Part shown: in pieces, positions 35,333 through 43,264 of the stretch
Numbering within the stretch: position 1 is the first letter of the stretch
Layout of the letters: the number at the start of each line of letters is the position of its first letter
Notes under the pieces: model-generated
What the model was told of the DNA's origin: nothing
Databases searched by the model: none
The model's input: only the letters and a program-made list of their open reading frames with translations
Position numbers and translations under genes: made by a program
NCBI GenBank assembly: GCA_002503825.1
Contig: DASP01000007.1
Coordinates: 124,001 to 188,000, forward strand
Direction: 5' to 3'
Source: Methanoregulaceae archaeon UBA467
Lineage (GTDB): Archaea > Halobacteriota > Methanomicrobia > Methanomicrobiales > Methanospirillaceae
DNA length: 64,000 nucleotides

Positions 35333-36067
35333 TTATACCTGTATCATACCGACAGGCGGTCCATACACGATCACGATGTAATACACCCCAACGCCAATAA
35401 ACACCGCTGCGACCGCTCTTTTCACCCACTTTTCCATCTTCTGCATCGTGGTCATCATTCGCGTAACCCGGTTCATCCCGTGCACGAGAAGAAACGAGAT
35501 AATAATGACCGGGAGTGCCGTGGCAATGCCAAAGACCGCCGGAACGAAGAGAGCATCGCCGGTCTTCAACGCAACGGGGATCAGCATCCCGAAGAACAGG
35601 ACCGCAGAGAACGGGCAGAGGGCAAGGGCAAAGATGACCCCTAACAGGAACCCTCCCGCATATCCCCGGTCCGCCAGAGAGGCCTCTGCCTTCTGCAGCC
35701 AGCCGGGTCCGCCCGGGAGCGGCAGGTCTACAATCTCCAGCATCAGGATCCCCAGGAGTACCAGGAACACCCCGATGAGTTTTTCCCCGTATTCCTGCAG
35801 AAAAAACGAGATCGCCTGGATATTCAGGCCGCTGTAGACAATGAGTGCGGCAAGTCCGATATAGGCAGCCATTCGTCCGAGGCTGTAGAATGTCCCGATT
35901 ATGATCGTCTGCCCGGCATCGCCAATCTTCCGGGAGATAAATGCGATTGCAGTGATATTAGTCGCAAGCGGACAGGGGGAAAATGTCATCAGAAGCCCGA
36001 TGAAAAACGCTGCGACCAGCGGAATTCCGCTCGTCCCAAGGAGTTCCATGCCCCCTGTCAGGTCCAT
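35333..36067 (-). CDS. CcdA/DsbD-like transporter, ArsG-type
   Basis: The 244-residue protein has six predicted helices and the CcdA hallmark Cys-Pro pairs: FSPCPLATNI (Cys32) and ALCPFSAVLFFG (Cys151). In arsenic clusters this branch is named ArsG and is proposed to export trivalent aminoaromatic arsenicals, although classical CcdA passes electrons across the membrane. Its ATG overlaps the stop of the ArsF-like gene by one base. The gene is last of the minus-strand cluster that starts at 39222. ArsG naming rests on context and family resemblance. Confidence 0.75.
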   Translation of the reverse strand: MDLTGGMELLGTSGIPLVAAFFIGLLMTFSPCPLATNITAIAFISRKIGDAGQTIIIGTFYSLGRMAAYIGLAALIVYSGLNIQAISFFLQEYGEKLIGVFLVLLGILMLEIVDLPLPGGPGWLQKAEASLADRGYAGGFLLGVIFALALCPFSAVLFFGMLIPVALKTGDALFVPAVFGIATALPVIIISFLLVHGMNRVTRMMTTMQKMEKWVKRAVAAVFIGVGVYYIVIVYGPPVGMIQV

Positions 36068-36546
36068 CAGGAGATGCCTCCGGCGAGGCGCTTTTCAATG
36101 ACTCCTTTCAGGTATGCCATGTACTCATCCTTGTTCCCGATCCTGTACCAGACGATGATATCCTCCTCTTTATAGAAACCGTCTGGCGTGTACACTCCGA
36201 TCCAGAGCGATGACCCGGTCGGGCCGTACTTTTCGACCAGGGCCTTGTTCTCAGGCAGGTCCATGTTAACATGCGTAAAGACCACTTTTCCGGACGTAAC
36301 TTCGGGAGCAAAGAATGTGTTCACGGTTTCTTCTGCATAATCTCCGAGGGTGATGCAGGAATAACACTGCCGGGTGGCATGAAAGTGTAAGATCTCAACT
36401 TTTTCAACTGCCCGGGCACCCGCTGACGAGAGCGTCTTTCCGGTCGTATTCCCGCTGTCGCCAGCGGTGGTACATCCTCCGGCGAGGACCGCCAGGCCGG
36501 CCAGCAGGAACAGGACCAATCCAATAAACAGTTCTTTTTTATACAT
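36067..36546 (-). CDS. ArsF-like thioredoxin-fold lipoprotein
   Basis: The 159-residue protein has a lipoprotein signal (lipobox LAGGC, Cys25) and then a thioredoxin-like domain with HFHATRQCYSC (Cys61 and Cys64) followed by GPTGSSLWIGVY. This matches the family annotated as nitrophenyl nitroreductase subunit ArsF in arsenic operons. It would sit outside the membrane and exchange electrons with the CcdA-like protein encoded next, or assist reduction of nitroaromatic arsenicals. Its stop overlaps the ArsG-like start. Enzymatic role is inferred from family naming. Confidence 0.75.
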   Translation of the reverse strand: MYKKELFIGLVLFLLAGLAVLAGGCTTAGDSGNTTGKTLSSAGARAVEKVEILHFHATRQCYSCITLGDYAEETVNTFFAPEVTSGKVVFTHVNMDLPENKALVEKYGPTGSSLWIGVYTPDGFYKEEDIIVWYRIGNKDEYMAYLKGVIEKRLAGGIS

Positions 36547-36591
36547 TGCAGCTCTCCCGGCACACCGGAAAAATCAATCTCATTTCGTCTT

Positions 36592-36954
36592 TCATCCCCT
36601 GATTTTTCTTATTATTACCTGAGAAAGAGTATCGATCTCATCATATCGCACCTCTTCTGTCCCTCGCTTGACGATGCCTTCCTGTGTGGCGATAATATAG
36701 GAGTCCGGATTCTTCCCGATCGCATCAATTCTCTTCTTCGCACAGCATTCCCCGCACCCGTCCACAACAACGAGATACTCATCTTCGGAAACTTCCTGCT
36801 CAAGCGGGCGTTTCAGGGCGGTCAGCTGTATATGCCGGCTGATAAGGACGGGGCACCTGCACCGGAGCGTTGTTCCGGCACTTGTGGTGAGCTGACCGGT
36901 ATGGGAGATGCCGGAGCAGGTCAGGAGAAGAACCGGCCGCTCATCATCGCTCAT
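36592..36954 (-). CDS. DGC-domain putative zinc-binding protein, copy 1
   Basis: The 120-residue protein has LLTCSGISHTGQLT near the start and VVDGCGECCAKKRID at about residues 63-77, which are the two cysteine motifs of the DGC family. Such proteins recur in methanogen arsenic clusters. A second, longer member is encoded at 37174-37638. The pair may act as heavy-metal or arsenical binding partners of the thioredoxin-like proteins here; no activity is established. Confidence 0.8.
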   Translation of the reverse strand: MSDDERPVLLLTCSGISHTGQLTTSAGTTLRCRCPVLISRHIQLTALKRPLEQEVSEDEYLVVVDGCGECCAKKRIDAIGKNPDSYIIATQEGIVKRGTEEVRYDEIDTLSQVIIRKIRG

Positions 36955-36969
36955 ATCGCATGCCTCCGT

Positions 36970-37155
36970 TCATTGCCGGAATACTTGGTCGATCCATGCA
37001 GGGGTATGAACCTGGTTGTGCCGGAGTCCTTCACTGATTACCTCCCGTTTCGCATTTTCCCCGGAAACATCAGGGAATCCATTGTTCAGCGTTTCTTTCG
37101 CACGGGGGTATACCAGCCAGACTGCCCTTGCAGATTCGCAGATTGTTTTCCACAA
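36970..37155 (-). CDS. Doubtful small ORF between the two DGC genes
   Basis: A 61-codon frame with a TTG start (37155) fills the gap between two DGC genes; it contains YPRAKETLNNGFPDVSGENA. Codon choice resembles the neighbours. There is no ATG, no clear ribosome site and an in-frame TAG just upstream, and I do not recognise the product. It may be a fragment of an operon gene or chance. Confidence 0.25.
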   Translation of the reverse strand: MWKTICESARAVWLVYPRAKETLNNGFPDVSGENAKREVISEGLRHNQVHTPAWIDQVFRQ

Positions 37156-37173
37156 GGTCTATTTCACGCCTGA

Positions 37174-37638
37174 TTAACAGTTGTTCCCACACCCGCAACT
37201 GCAGTCTTTATCCGCCCCGGGATTTTTCTTTGAGGGTGTTTTTTCAGCCCTTATCTTTCCGGTACCGGCCCAGCAGGCAGAGACGACCTTCTCGATATCA
37301 TCGTCTGTATAGGACTTCGAGGGTCCCTTCGTAACACCGATATCAGTCACGACCAGGTGCTGTGTTATCGGAACACACTGTGCCTCTGCAATCCTGTGTG
37401 CACAGATCATTTGGCAGCCATCAAGGATAACAACCTCATCTGCATCCTTTGCGGCAGCAACGAGCCCTTCGGCTCCGGTTGCGAGCAGGGCAACGCAGGC
37501 GATACTTCCGTACCCCTCTTCGGTGAGCTGCAGTGCTGCACAATTGGTAAGCTGCCCGGTGTTTGCCTGACCTGCACAGGGAAATATGACCCGTCTGGGT
37601 TCATTCTGCCCGCATGTGCAGACACAGGTTTCAGCCAT
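37174..37638 (-). CDS. DGC-domain putative zinc-binding protein, copy 2
   Basis: The 154-residue protein has FPCAGQANTGQLTNCAALQL (about residues 20-39) and VILDGCQMICAHRI, the DGC family motifs. It adds an N-terminal CVCTCG and a C-terminal Cys-rich tail (DCSCGCGNNC) that looks like a metal-binding extension. It follows the thioredoxin-like gene with no gap (37639), so it is in the same operon. The Cys-rich ends are stronger than in copy 1 and may store or pass a metal or arsenical. Function is inferred. Confidence 0.82.
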   Translation of the reverse strand: MAETCVCTCGQNEPRRVIFPCAGQANTGQLTNCAALQLTEEGYGSIACVALLATGAEGLVAAAKDADEVVILDGCQMICAHRIAEAQCVPITQHLVVTDIGVTKGPSKSYTDDDIEKVVSACWAGTGKIRAEKTPSKKNPGADKDCSCGCGNNC

Positions 37639-37878
37639 TCAGGTACTCCCGGTAAGAATTCGTTTTATTTCCGCAACATCGGCAACCCTGCCCGAAACTT
37701 TCAGCTCCCCGTCTACCATCAGTGCAGGGGTCAGCATGATCCCCCGGTCTATGATCTCGGTGAGGTCGTCCACCTTCCGGACATCCGCAGATATTTCCAG
37801 TTCGGAAATTGCCTGTTCGACATTCTTTGCAAGCCGTTTGCATTTCATGCACCCTGTCCCCAGGATCTCAACCTTCAC
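37639..37878 (-). CDS. Small thioredoxin/glutaredoxin-like redox protein
   Basis: The 79-residue protein has a CMKC active site at residues 10-13 (GTGCMKCKRL) and a cis-Pro segment MLTPALMVDGEL, the layout of the TIGR00412-like redox-active disulfide proteins. It is a minimal thioredoxin fold and can exchange thiol electrons. Its 5' end overlaps the upstream small gene by four bases. In this cluster it probably feeds reduction of the arsenic-related proteins. Confidence 0.88.
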   Translation of the reverse strand: MKVEILGTGCMKCKRLAKNVEQAISELEISADVRKVDDLTEIIDRGIMLTPALMVDGELKVSGRVADVAEIKRILTGST

Positions 37879-38138
37879 GATCTCACCTTATTTTCATACT
37901 CCCTGAGCAGCGCGGTGCGATATGCCGCCTCCGCAGCCTGCGGGACATAATTATAGATTTTGATGCGTTTCATCAGTTCGTCTCCAATCGCGTTCGTTCC
38001 GCCCATGTTCATCCCCTTCACCTCGTCGATGACATCGTCAAGCATTTCGAGACCGACGACGATGCCCCCGATCTCGATCTGCCGGATGCGCCACATCGCA
38101 TCTGCCGCACAGCATGGGATATTCTTTTTATTCATCAT
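37875..38138 (-). CDS. Conserved small protein of the ars cluster, function unknown
   Basis: From the ATG at 38138 (a second ATG is at 38135) the protein is about 87 residues. It begins MNKKNIPCCAADAMWRIRQ and has no recognisable domain. A GGTGAC site lies just upstream. It has a CC pair near the N-terminus and GLEMLDDVIDEVKGMNM, predicted helical. It overlaps the thioredoxin-like gene by four bases and follows the permease by ten bases, so it is part of the operon. Cys-Cys may bind a thiophilic metal. Confidence 0.6.
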   Translation of the reverse strand: MMNKKNIPCCAADAMWRIRQIEIGGIVVGLEMLDDVIDEVKGMNMGGTNAIGDELMKRIKIYNYVPQAAEAAYRTALLREYENKVRS

Positions 38139-38148
38139 ACCCGTCACC

Positions 38149-39222
38149 TTACCCAAGGAAAAGTCCGTAGACGAAACCCGCAAGCGCTGAGAAAATAATT
38201 ACCAGTACCGCATACATGACCGTCTTTTTTACGCCCATGATCCGGTAGAGCACCAGCAGCGATGGCAGGCTGACACTCGGCCCTGATAAGAGCAGTGACA
38301 ATGCAGGTCCGCCCGCCATTACCCCGCTTGTGTATCCAAATGTCGTGCCGATCACCGGCACCTCGAGAAGCGTCGGCATGTACAGGATCGTCCCCACCAG
38401 TGAGGCGAGGAATGTGGAGAGGATCGAATTTGTTCCGAAGAACGGGCGGAACGTCTCTGGCGGGAGGAAGAACGCGAGCATCCCCAGGAAGAAGGTCCCG
38501 ATGATCAGGATGGGAAAGATCTTCTTTGTAAGGTCCCAGGTCTCGTACCCCCACTCTGTGACCTCGTCCCGCATGAAGAAGTAGACCAGCAGGTAGGCAA
38601 TCACCAGGGTCATGGCGTAGATGATGGGGAACTTGATCAGCCAGTCGACCTGTGCCGTGCCCGTGATCAGGATGCCCACCAGGAGAACGAAGAAGAGGGG
38701 AACAACCCAGCGGGGCCGCTCTGCCCTCTCTCCCACGGGGACTGAGGGCATGAGCTTCATCTTCTCCTTCGTCTCCGAGTCGTAGGACCGGAAGAGCATC
38801 GCCATCAGGAGGCCGATCAGGATTGCCGTCACAATGGCAAAGGCGGCCCGGGCGATCCCGAGGTCGAACCCCAGCACCTTTGCCGTGTACACAATCGCAA
38901 GGATGTTGATGGCCGGCCCTGCGTACAGGAAGGTGGTTGCCGGCCCGATCCCGCTCCCCCGCTTAAAAAGCCCGGCAAACATGGGGAGGATGGTACAGGA
39001 GCAGACCGCAAGCACGGTCCCCGAAACTGATGCCAGTCCGTAGGCGATTGACTTCGGAGAATCAGGGCTGAAATATTTTAGAATAGCCTCTTTCTTGATG
39101 AAGGTGGCAATCGCCCCGGCGATGAAGAACGCAGGGACCAGGCAGGTGAGGACATGTTCCTGGAGATATCCTGCGAGGGTCTCCCAGCCGAGCAGGAGCG
39201 AGCCGAGGAGGGGGTCAGTCAT
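38149..39222 (-). CDS. ArsP-type (DUF318) permease
   Basis: The protein of about 357 residues has eight to ten predicted helices. The signature block CSCTILPMFAGLFKRGSGIGPATTFLYAGPAINILAI defines the ArsP/DUF318 permeases. ArsP proteins export trivalent organoarsenicals such as methylarsenite or roxarsone products. I prefer the ATG at 39222 to the GTG at 39234 for its GGGTG upstream. It is first in the minus-strand cluster and diverges from arsR, across a palindromic site. The arsenical substrate is inferred from family and context. Confidence 0.85.
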   Translation of the reverse strand: MTDPLLGSLLLGWETLAGYLQEHVLTCLVPAFFIAGAIATFIKKEAILKYFSPDSPKSIAYGLASVSGTVLAVCSCTILPMFAGLFKRGSGIGPATTFLYAGPAINILAIVYTAKVLGFDLGIARAAFAIVTAILIGLLMAMLFRSYDSETKEKMKLMPSVPVGERAERPRWVVPLFFVLLVGILITGTAQVDWLIKFPIIYAMTLVIAYLLVYFFMRDEVTEWGYETWDLTKKIFPILIIGTFFLGMLAFFLPPETFRPFFGTNSILSTFLASLVGTILYMPTLLEVPVIGTTFGYTSGVMAGGPALSLLLSGPSVSLPSLLVLYRIMGVKKTVMYAVLVIIFSALAGFVYGLFLG

Positions 39223-39340
39223 CGCCACCCACACCCGGGGATGTTCCCTGTTATGCCAGGATTTTTTGTAGTTATCATCCGGCCCTCAGGAATATCCCCT
39301 GCCTGTTCTTTTCCGTGCATGTCAATGATCCCCGGAAGCA

Positions 39341-39360
39341 TTTCAAATATTATTGAAATG
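39341..39360. promoter_or_regulatory. Palindromic ArsR-type operator
   Basis: ATTTCAA (39341-39347) and TTGAAAT (39354-39360) form a perfect 7-base dyad with a 6-base spacer between the divergent permease and arsR genes. A second TTGAAAT half-site lies at 39457-39463, overlapping the arsR ATG. This looks like the operator for the whole cluster, with arsR controlling itself. Confidence 0.6.
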
Positions 39361-39461
39361 TTTGTGTAAATTAAGTTTATCCCTGACAACAGGATTGAAA
39401 CTGAATATACCTGGTTCTGAGAGAATGATTAATTAATCAGGCTATTTTATATTTATTTGAA

Positions 39462-39866
39462 ATGGCAGGATTATCCACCCGTACCGGGATTACCCGTAAA
39501 ACTGTTGATGACCGTTCAATCCCACAGGAGATTGCCGATTCGCTCTGTTCCTGCGGGGGGATCGAGGGGATTGTCAGACAAATGCCAGGTGACGAAGACT
39601 TTGAAAAGATGCATGTATGGTACCAGGCATGCGCAGATACTGCACGGTTAAAAATTCTCTTCCTTCTTATGGTCCGTCCCCTCTGTGTCTGTGTCATCAA
39701 GGCGATAGTGGATATTGCGGATTCCAGGCTTTCCTACCATATAAAAATCCTGAAAAAGGCAGGAATGATCGAGGGCAAGCAGCAGGGGAACTATATAATT
39801 TACCATATATCCCCGGCAGCCCGGTCTTTTATCGAACGGGAATATATGAGATTAAAGGGGGCATAA
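39462..39866 (+). CDS. arsR: ArsR-family metalloregulator
   Basis: The 134-residue protein is a winged helix with the metal-site segment VRPLCVCVIKAIVDIADSRL (Cys75 and Cys77) preceding the recognition helix, plus N-terminal Cys29 and Cys31 in LCSCGG. It is the expected repressor of the divergent arsenic cluster. The ATG at 39462 is used, but residues 1-17 are unlike other archaeal ArsR N-termini, so translation might start later. A TTGAAAT half-site overlaps the start codon, which fits self-repression. Repeat copy B begins about 30 bases after the stop. Confidence 0.85.
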   Translation: MAGLSTRTGITRKTVDDRSIPQEIADSLCSCGGIEGIVRQMPGDEDFEKMHVWYQACADTARLKILFLLMVRPLCVCVIKAIVDIADSRLSYHIKILKKAGMIEGKQQGNYIIYHISPAARSFIEREYMRLKGA

Positions 39867-39895
39867 TTTTCGATATTCAGGGCCTTTTGAATTTC

Positions 39896-40146
39896 TCACT
39901 TCTCTCACTGCTTTTTTTCCGCGGCCGTCATTCCGACACTCCCGGGGATGATGCGTCGGCCGTATGTGTGCGTCCCTGCAATGCGACAGGGACCGTGCAT
40001 AATGATGTTAATGAAACAGGTTCCCGATCAACACTGCCCGGAGACTATCCTGAAGCAGGGGGGGGCAGGGAGCGGTGCAACCCCACCTGTCAGAAAAATG
40101 AATCCAACTGGTCTTATCGAAATAAGGATGTCAACAAAACCGGTAT
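39896..40146 (+). repeat. Dispersed repeat family, copy B
   Basis: Copy B aligns with copies A and C over the anchors CGACACTCCCGGGG (39934-39947), AATGCGACAGGGACCGTGC, and GCAACCCC (40077-40084), 143 bases apart. It contains GTCCCTG-CAATGCGA-CAGGGAC, a perfect 7-bp stem, with an 8-base loop. It starts about 30 bases after the arsR stop codon. The block after GCAACCCC (about 60 bases) is closest to copy A. Frames crossing it do not show a synonymous pattern of change, so I treat it as non-coding. Confidence 0.8.
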
Positions 40147-40369
40147 TTATGAGAAAAAGTGAGGGAGAAGGCCTCGACGTATGAACCGCACAAGAATATT
40201 TTTCATTAATGAATCGTTTAAAACGGCTGTAACCTTTTATCCTGTCCCTGATACTCTCAAATGTTTCTCACGGCACCATACTGAATCATAAACACTTTTC
40301 ACGCCTCATAACGAGAACCATAAAAAACTGTATTCTGTTTTTTGTTTTTAAAAAAAAGCGTATTTATTG

Positions 40370-40379
40370 CCCATATGGG
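40370..40379. promoter_or_regulatory. Palindrome upstream of the sulfur operon
   Basis: CCCATATGGG is a perfect palindrome, and TTGCCCATATGGGTAA (40368-40383) stays symmetric apart from one position. It lies about 55 bases before the ATG at 40433 in an AT-rich leader, a good position for an operator. The binding protein is unknown. Confidence 0.4.
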
Positions 40380-40432
40380 TAAAATAAATAGGAATTATTA
40401 TTTTAAAAAAAATCGAAATAACCGGGTCACAC

Positions 40433-40966
40433 ATGTCAATACAAATCTTAACCGGACTGATAAAGGAAAGACTCTCGGTCCTGGCCCGGCATCCTGCATT
40501 TTTAGGGTTGCTGATCGGGCTTCTTGCAGCTTTTTCCCAGGCACTGTTAATAAGTGCGGGGGGACCGGAGGCATACGGGTTCTGTGTCGCCTGCCATACC
40601 CGTGACCTTGTCAACGGAATGTCAAATATCGTCGCAGATACCAGCCTTGCACTTGCACCCATTTCAAAGAATGCAATACTCCCGGTAATGAGCGTGGTAG
40701 GAGTCCTGATCGGTGCTTTTGTTGCTTCCCGTTTCAACAAGGAGCATAAGATAAAACGGGCAGATACCAGGACCTACATCATATATTTCCTGAGCGGCGT
40801 CCTGGTCCTGAACCTCGCAATGATATTTGGCGGTTGTCCGTACCGGGCAGCGCTGCGGACCGGCTATGGGGATATCACTGCGCTGCTCTTCATTGTCACC
40901 ATGGCGATCGGAGTGATCACCGGGACACTCCTGATGCTGAAACGGGCGGAAAAGGAGGAGGTATAG
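40433..40966 (+). CDS. YeeE/YedE-like sulfur transporter, N-terminal half
   Basis: The 177-residue membrane protein has four to five helices and the two YeeE cysteine motifs: GFCVACHTRDLVN (about residues 50-62) and GGCPYRAALRTGYGD (about 125-139). YeeE/YedE takes up thiosulfate or related sulfur species through such paired cysteines. Here the usual two halves are separate genes: the next gene carries the second set. The stop is directly followed by the ATG of that gene (40966/40967). The fused triple DsrE gene follows. Confidence 0.88.
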   Translation: MSIQILTGLIKERLSVLARHPAFLGLLIGLLAAFSQALLISAGGPEAYGFCVACHTRDLVNGMSNIVADTSLALAPISKNAILPVMSVVGVLIGAFVASRFNKEHKIKRADTRTYIIYFLSGVLVLNLAMIFGGCPYRAALRTGYGDITALLFIVTMAIGVITGTLLMLKRAEKEEV

Positions 40967-41491
40967 ATGGCAACCGGCATCCTTCCTGCTAACATTGCAA
41001 TTATCGCTGTCCCGGTCTTTACACTCCTTCTCGGGCTGCTCATCGGGTACCTTGCCCAGCGTTCCGGATACTGCTCGATCGGGGGGTTCAGGGACTATAC
41101 ACTGTTCCGCCATACACGGCTGCTCTCAGGCTACCTGACGCTGATATTCGCAGCGTTTGCCGGGTACCTGCTCTTCTGGTTCCTGGTGCCCTCTTCAATG
41201 GAGCATTTCTTCTGGCCTCTCACCAGCAATCCGTTTTCCCCGGTACCGGGAGCACCCGGAGGTCTGAATACGGCCGCGTACATCCTCTTTGCCATTATCC
41301 CCGGATTTCTCGTCGGCTTTATTACCGTCCTCCTCGGCGGATGCCCGATCAGGCAGACGGTAATGGCCTCTGAAGGGAGCTACAAGTCGGCATGGTTCTT
41401 TATCGGCATGTGCATCGGATCGATCATCTTTGCACTGCTCGTCTCGGGATGGGTCGTCACCCTGATGAAATCACTGGGATTCGGAGCCTGA
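40967..41491 (+). CDS. YeeE/YedE-like sulfur transporter, C-terminal half
   Basis: The 174-residue membrane protein repeats the motif pattern of its upstream neighbour: SGYCSIGGFRDYTLFRH and GGCPIRQTVMASEGS. The pair together makes one full YedE-like channel, so they probably act as a heterodimer. In the usual arrangement the gene is single. It starts directly after the upstream stop and is followed, 27 bases on, by the DsrE-like gene. The substrate is a reduced sulfur species by analogy. Confidence 0.88.
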   Translation: MATGILPANIAIIAVPVFTLLLGLLIGYLAQRSGYCSIGGFRDYTLFRHTRLLSGYLTLIFAAFAGYLLFWFLVPSSMEHFFWPLTSNPFSPVPGAPGGLNTAAYILFAIIPGFLVGFITVLLGGCPIRQTVMASEGSYKSAWFFIGMCIGSIIFALLVSGWVVTLMKSLGFGA

Positions 41492-41518
41492 ACGGAAGAG
41501 TAAATCAGGGGTTTTTAT

Positions 41519-42706
41519 ATGACACGATCATCATTCTTTTTCTTTTGTGAGGAGATCCAGCCCGAACGGCTCGAATGGCTCAAAGAGTGCCTTACCGTGC
41601 CTGAAAGGCCTCCGTCAGGGCCACCGGATGATAACCACCGGGTGCACTGCACACTCTATCTCACCGGAGATACACTTTTCAGTCTCATCGCACCCGCATC
41701 GCGTCAGGCCTGGGATACCATTGCAGGTTCGGCCGGCGTTGAAATAATTGCCGACGGTGACGAGCTTGAACTGCACGGCATCACACCACTCGTAACCTCC
41801 GCGTTCCCCGGAGCCAGGATCGCGGGAGGAAAAGCGGCTGGCGATTCTTTCTGGCACATGGTCATCTCCCGCCTGGCGCTGAACAAAGAAGGCATGAGAA
41901 TGGCCGGGTTTCTCCTCTGCCATGGCCCGTATATAAGCAGGGTGCCGGTATTTGCCCTCCGGTTCCTTGAATCAGCTCTTTTGAGGGGGATATCCCCCGA
42001 GCTATATGCCTATCTTGACGGTGTTCATGCAGTTCATACCGGGCAGAGGCCGTCAGAGTTCCTGAATATCGGGAAAGAGATCTCAAATCTTGCCGATAAG
42101 GCTGTCACATCAGGGAAAGATCCCTGGTTTTCAGCCTGTTCCCGGTGCTCGGCCGCCCGGGGATATTACCTCCAGAATCCTTCAACCGGCATCTGCGAGT
42201 CGTCTTCCTGCATCAGTGCCATGACAATACGGAACTTAAAGGAGATACTCGGGAGGTTTCCCTATCCGCATCCTATCCTTTCCCACATGTGCGGGGGAAC
42301 TGCCGGTACGAGCCCCGATGAATCACCCGGACTCGTGGTGTTCATCACAAAAACCCCCTATTACGCAGAATGGACATTCGGGGGCATTTCACTGGCCGTA
42401 GCTGCTGCAATGGGGGGGATCAGGACCACGGTTGTTTTTATTGAGCAGGGGGTTTATTCGGTTGTCGGGACCCACGAGGTCAGCCAGGGCGACCGTATCT
42501 TCAACGTGCAGGAGATGATTATGGCGACCGGGGATGTACCAGGCCTTAATTATGTGGCTTATACTCCTTCACTTGATAAAAGGAACATAAAAATCGAAGA
42601 AATGTTTGACATGGTCAGACCCATACACGGAACTGACCTTGCCGGCATTATCCGGGAGCAATCTGAATCGAACCATACCAGGAGTACCAGAGTATTTCTA
42701 TTCTGA
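41519..42706 (+). CDS. Three-module DsrE-like protein
   Basis: The 395-residue protein appears to be three DsrE/DsrF-type modules in one chain: about residues 1-115 (CTLYLTGDTLFSLIAP), 120-235 (AGFLLCHGPYISRVPVFALRF, ending ACSRCSAARGYY) and 265-385 (LVVFITKTPYYAEWTFGGISLAVAAAMGG). Its CSRCSAARG contains the usual DsrE sulfur-carrying Cys region. DsrE proteins relay sulfane sulfur to TusA. It lies between the split YeeE genes and a TusA-like gene. The three-fold fusion is unusual to me; a profile search would settle the module count. Confidence 0.75.
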   Translation: MTRSSFFFFCEEIQPERLEWLKECLTVPERPPSGPPDDNHRVHCTLYLTGDTLFSLIAPASRQAWDTIAGSAGVEIIADGDELELHGITPLVTSAFPGARIAGGKAAGDSFWHMVISRLALNKEGMRMAGFLLCHGPYISRVPVFALRFLESALLRGISPELYAYLDGVHAVHTGQRPSEFLNIGKEISNLADKAVTSGKDPWFSACSRCSAARGYYLQNPSTGICESSSCISAMTIRNLKEILGRFPYPHPILSHMCGGTAGTSPDESPGLVVFITKTPYYAEWTFGGISLAVAAAMGGIRTTVVFIEQGVYSVVGTHEVSQGDRIFNVQEMIMATGDVPGLNYVAYTPSLDKRNIKIEEMFDMVRPIHGTDLAGIIREQSESNHTRSTRVFLF

Positions 42707-42723
42707 TACCCGGGGGGAAATCT

Positions 42724-42948
42724 ATGGAACAGAACGAAATGAAAGACTTCACTGAACTGACCTGTACAAACCTGATGATTAAACTTAAAATTCTGCTTAA
42801 CAGGACCCCGCCCGGCGAGGAGATACACTTCTTCGCTACCCGTGAACAGGTGGACAATACATGTACACCATTTACCAGCCACGGGTATGCCGTGGAGTGC
42901 GAGCAGTCGGGCGAAAACCGGTACATAGTGCAGATTGGTAAAAAATAA
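42724..42948 (+). CDS. TusA-like protein without the CPxP motif
   Basis: The 74-residue protein has the TusA length and fold pattern, but the motif CPxP is replaced by CTNLM (residues 14-18, LTCTNLMIKLKILL). The Cys is kept and the Pro is lost. The rest (GEEIHFFATREQVDNTCTPFTSHGYAV) follows TusA strands and helix. TusA carries sulfur as a persulfide for tRNA thiolation or other uses. Placement after DsrE and YeeE genes supports a sulfur-relay role. It may be a specialised TusA-like carrier. Confidence 0.75.
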   Translation: MEQNEMKDFTELTCTNLMIKLKILLNRTPPGEEIHFFATREQVDNTCTPFTSHGYAVECEQSGENRYIVQIGKK

Positions 42949-43264
42949 AAAAATTAAAGACTTTTTCCGGGCAGGATTGGCACAAAACAGGTTTTCGGGA
43001 CGCAGAGTCTTCTGGTCGTGGATATCCAGATTTATCGCCCAGTTTTTAAGAATCCCTGAATAACTTTTTGGTCACCGTGGCCATCCGGACAAGGGCATTT
43101 GACAGGGTTGATATCCGGGCCTGTAGTCCGGATAAAGATAAAAAAGAGGATTATCATTCACATGAGATAATCCTGCCATTATTCAGACGATTTTTTCCAT
43201 CCGGTACATGACATCCCCGGTGTGACCAGCAGGAATCTTAGAGATATGGTGAAAAAATAAGGGA
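42949..43264. other. Convergent intergenic region with terminator
   Basis: A 316-base gap between the TusA-like gene and fdhB, both ending into it. It holds an A/T-rich tail after the TusA-like stop (AAAAAATAAAAAAATTAAAG), a CCGG...CCGG repeat at 43108-43132, and the hairpin listed separately. I see no gene. Confidence 0.45.
43147..43174. terminator. Terminator hairpin between the sulfur operon and fdhAB
   Basis: AGGATTATC (43147-43155) pairs with GATAATCCT (43166-43174) over a 10-base loop. On the minus strand the hairpin is followed by TCTTTTTTATCTTT, giving a standard terminator for the fdh transcript about 90 bases after the fdhB stop. Confidence 0.65.
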
